DNA of 64,000 nucleotides from Anopheles merus (Eukaryota; Arthropoda; Insecta; Diptera; Culicidae): NCBI RefSeq assembly GCF_017562075.2, contig NC_054082.1:43361797-43425796 (forward strand). The letters are read 5' to 3'. Positions 62,264-64,000 of the stretch are shown in pieces. A program made the translations under genes and the position numbers. How positions within the stretch are numbered: position 1 is the stretch's first letter; every line of letters starts with the position of its first letter. A model generated the notes under the pieces. It saw nothing but the letters and a program-made list of their open reading frames with translations. It did no database searches and was not told the origin of the DNA.

Positions 62264-62595
62264 CAGTTTCCCCAAGTTACGCGACACTCGAGATACGTGA
62301 ATTCGAAGTACGCGAATTTTTAACTTTAACAGTTCATATGTAAAACTTTCTCCAACAATTGTCAAATGCCAATTCAATTTTATTATTGCGTAAAAGTTTC
62401 AAATTGCTAAATAGGTTGAAATACTCGATTTTTTACGAAATAAGTAATTAAGAACATAAAAGTATAACATTTACTCAAACATAACCATTCATCAACTACA
62501 TTTTTGCTGAAAAACGTTATGTTCGACTTACGCGAAAATCCGTGATACGCGATTGTCTCCGGAACGCATTATTTGCGTAAATTTCGGAAAGAGTG
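62264..62595. mobile_element. Decayed pogo/mariner-like MITE (about 332 bp)
   Basis: The left end CAGTTTCCCCAAGTTACGCG follows TA at 62262-62263. The right end, around 62574-62595 (TGCGTAAATTTCGGAAAGAGTG read on plus; positions 62574-62595), is its imperfect inverse. TACGCGAA-type motifs recur near both ends (about 62295, 62313, 62528, 62545). The right TA has become CA. This layout is typical of Tc1/mariner (pogo/Tigger-type) MITEs. There is no ORF. Confidence 0.55.
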
Positions 62596-62597
62596 CA

Positions 62598-64000
62598 TAC
62601 CCAAAGCTCAAGGAACGTTCAAATTTTACAGTTTTAGCATTTTTACATGGTTGTACCAGTGACTGACGTTGTGTCAATCCTGGTCAAAATTTCAGTTTCA
62701 ATTTAGTTTTGTTTTTGTTTTGGTTGCTCATGTCAACTTCTATTGTTTTTTTTTCGAAAGCTTAATGTTTTTTTTATTTTTTTTTTTTGCTTTTACTTCC
62801 TAATAATTAAATCACAACATTAAAAAGTATACCATCTAAAGAAGGATAAAAAGGTATCATATTAACGTAATTATGTAACGATAAGGATGTAACGAAGAAA
62901 AACACAATAACTAAACCACAAAACAGACCCAAACATGAAGTAATACACTTTGTCAATTGTCAGGAATAAATAAAGCCATATCGAAAGGATATGAGCCTGC
63001 TGCTGCTCTTTGGAGGACCAACGTGGTTAATTAGCTTACCATATCATCTACACCGGAAGGACACATCTATTCTGAAAAAGAACGCCTTTCAACGAGTGGC
63101 CACTGATTTAAGGCCGCACTGGCATGTTGCAGTTCAACAAAATATAAATCTATACGTACTTCCTCCTGTTACTCCTACGGTTTGGGTTTTAAAAGACAAT
63201 AAAGAAACGACAGAATTACCCACCAAGTGCTATAAGTGCACCTTCCGGGCGTGCACGAAGACGCAAACCGTTGCAAAAATTAGCTGTCGTTCTTTGAAAG
63301 GAAACACATAAATTATTACGCGACCACAGCAAGGCCATCGTTACTGCTTGGCCGAAAGCACCTTGGTGAAGAAAAATGGCAAACTGGCACTCCCGCCCCG
63401 ATAGCCCGAACCCTTCGAGCGCAAATATTTTGGCCATCTTTAGCTCACGCTGCACCTCGCCAAAGCATGACCAAACAAGAGAAACAAAAACACGGCCTGG
63501 TGAAAAGTCTGCTGGTGAGTCTGCAAACTACCTTTTGCTTCCTTTTTTGCGTTACTTTTCTTTCCTTCTCTCTTGTTCGCGCTTGTTCTCGCTCCTCGCT
63601 GCTGTTGCCATCGCGATTCGCTGTTTACCGCAACCTTCTCAAGCTGACTTTCTCCCCGGTTCCTTCCGAGGTTCCACCAACGGTACCATCGTTGGGTCTT
63701 CAAGTCGCCTCCGATGGCAGGTTGAAATGAAATATGAGATCGGAAAGACACTCCAACGGGAGCCAGCGCCGCTTTCAGACACTTTCCACCCATCAAGCGC
63801 CTGTCGTTCGGGATTTCTTACATGTCGCCACCGTTCAGTGTCAGGCCACTGCCGCCGTACGTTCGAGAGCCACATTCTTCCTCCTTACCGTTCCGCCAGA
63901 TTCTTCACACAAACCGTCCCCGCCGCGGGTCCACGATCCGCTGGCGTGATGGAGTTTTGATGTGTTTCCCGCGGTCTTATCGTAATTAAAAATCTGGTTT
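62598..64000. other. Non-coding DNA, GC-rich at the right edge
   Basis: The last 700 bp is GC-richer and open in several frames on both strands (up to 194 codons at 63376-63960). The conflicting frames argue against a simple ORF, but an exon or promoter of a gene beyond the edge is possible. Confidence 0.4.

Noticed and set aside
63376..63960. 194-codon plus-strand ORF at the right edge
   Set aside because: Frames of up to 118 codons overlap it on the other strand, and there is no domain. The hydrophobic stretch comes from a T/C-rich run.
1..64000. CRISPR arrays, operons, prokaryotic mobile elements, and known mosquito miRNAs recalled from memory
   Set aside because: No spaced direct-repeat array, operon structure or integrase was seen. 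I scanned by eye for several common insect miRNA sequences and found none; this was not an exhaustive search.

Overview
The window reads as nuclear DNA of an insect, most likely an Anopheles mosquito. The strongest evidence is nine copies of a tRNA-headed SINE with (GAA)n-type 3' ends. They match my recollection of the Anopheles SINE200 group: an A box around TGGTACAGTCGTCAACTCG, a B box GGTTCAAGCCC, and a tail ending GCCAAAGAAGAAGAAG. Short inverted-repeat DNA transposons, TATA/Inr-type promoter architecture and compact AT-rich intergenic DNA fit that reading. There is no sign of bacterial organisation: no operons, no ribosome binding sites, no long ORF arrays. The genus call is from memory and was not checked against a database.

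Gene content is very sparse. The one convincing protein gene is a single-exon ORF on the + strand at 48787-49629. It encodes a 280-residue, cysteine-free, strongly basic secreted protein with a signal peptide, three N-glycosylation sequons after it, several dibasic sites and an imperfect internal repeat. It has a TATA/Inr pair just upstream and an AATAAA about 310 bp after the stop. A 236-codon ORF at 9970-10680, closely followed by AATAAA, is a weak second candidate. Most other open frames look like chance.

Layout: 0-4.5 kb is AT-rich with one 100-N assembly gap and three SINEs. At 7.3-7.8 kb there is a 535-bp inverted-repeat element. At 13.4-16.4 kb there is a transposon cluster: a non-autonomous hAT element of 1338 bp with a perfect 8-bp target duplication and a CCGTTC array, then a TA-flanked element of about 1.19 kb with 25-bp terminal inverted repeats. 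From 16.4 to 48.5 kb is a gene-poor expanse of alternating AT-rich and GC-richer blocks. At 48.7-49.9 kb lies the secreted-protein gene. From 50 to 64 kb is more gene-poor DNA with five SINEs and a small pogo/mariner-like MITE.

No cooperative gene system is visible. The most interesting items are the secreted protein, whose paired repeat ends at dibasic sites like a peptide precursor, and the transposon biology: two SINE tail types on one tRNA head that occur repeatedly as close same-strand pairs, and a hAT element whose subterminal motif has expanded into a satellite-like array. Distal enhancers or introns of a gene outside the window could lie in the empty stretches, but the sequence alone does not show this.
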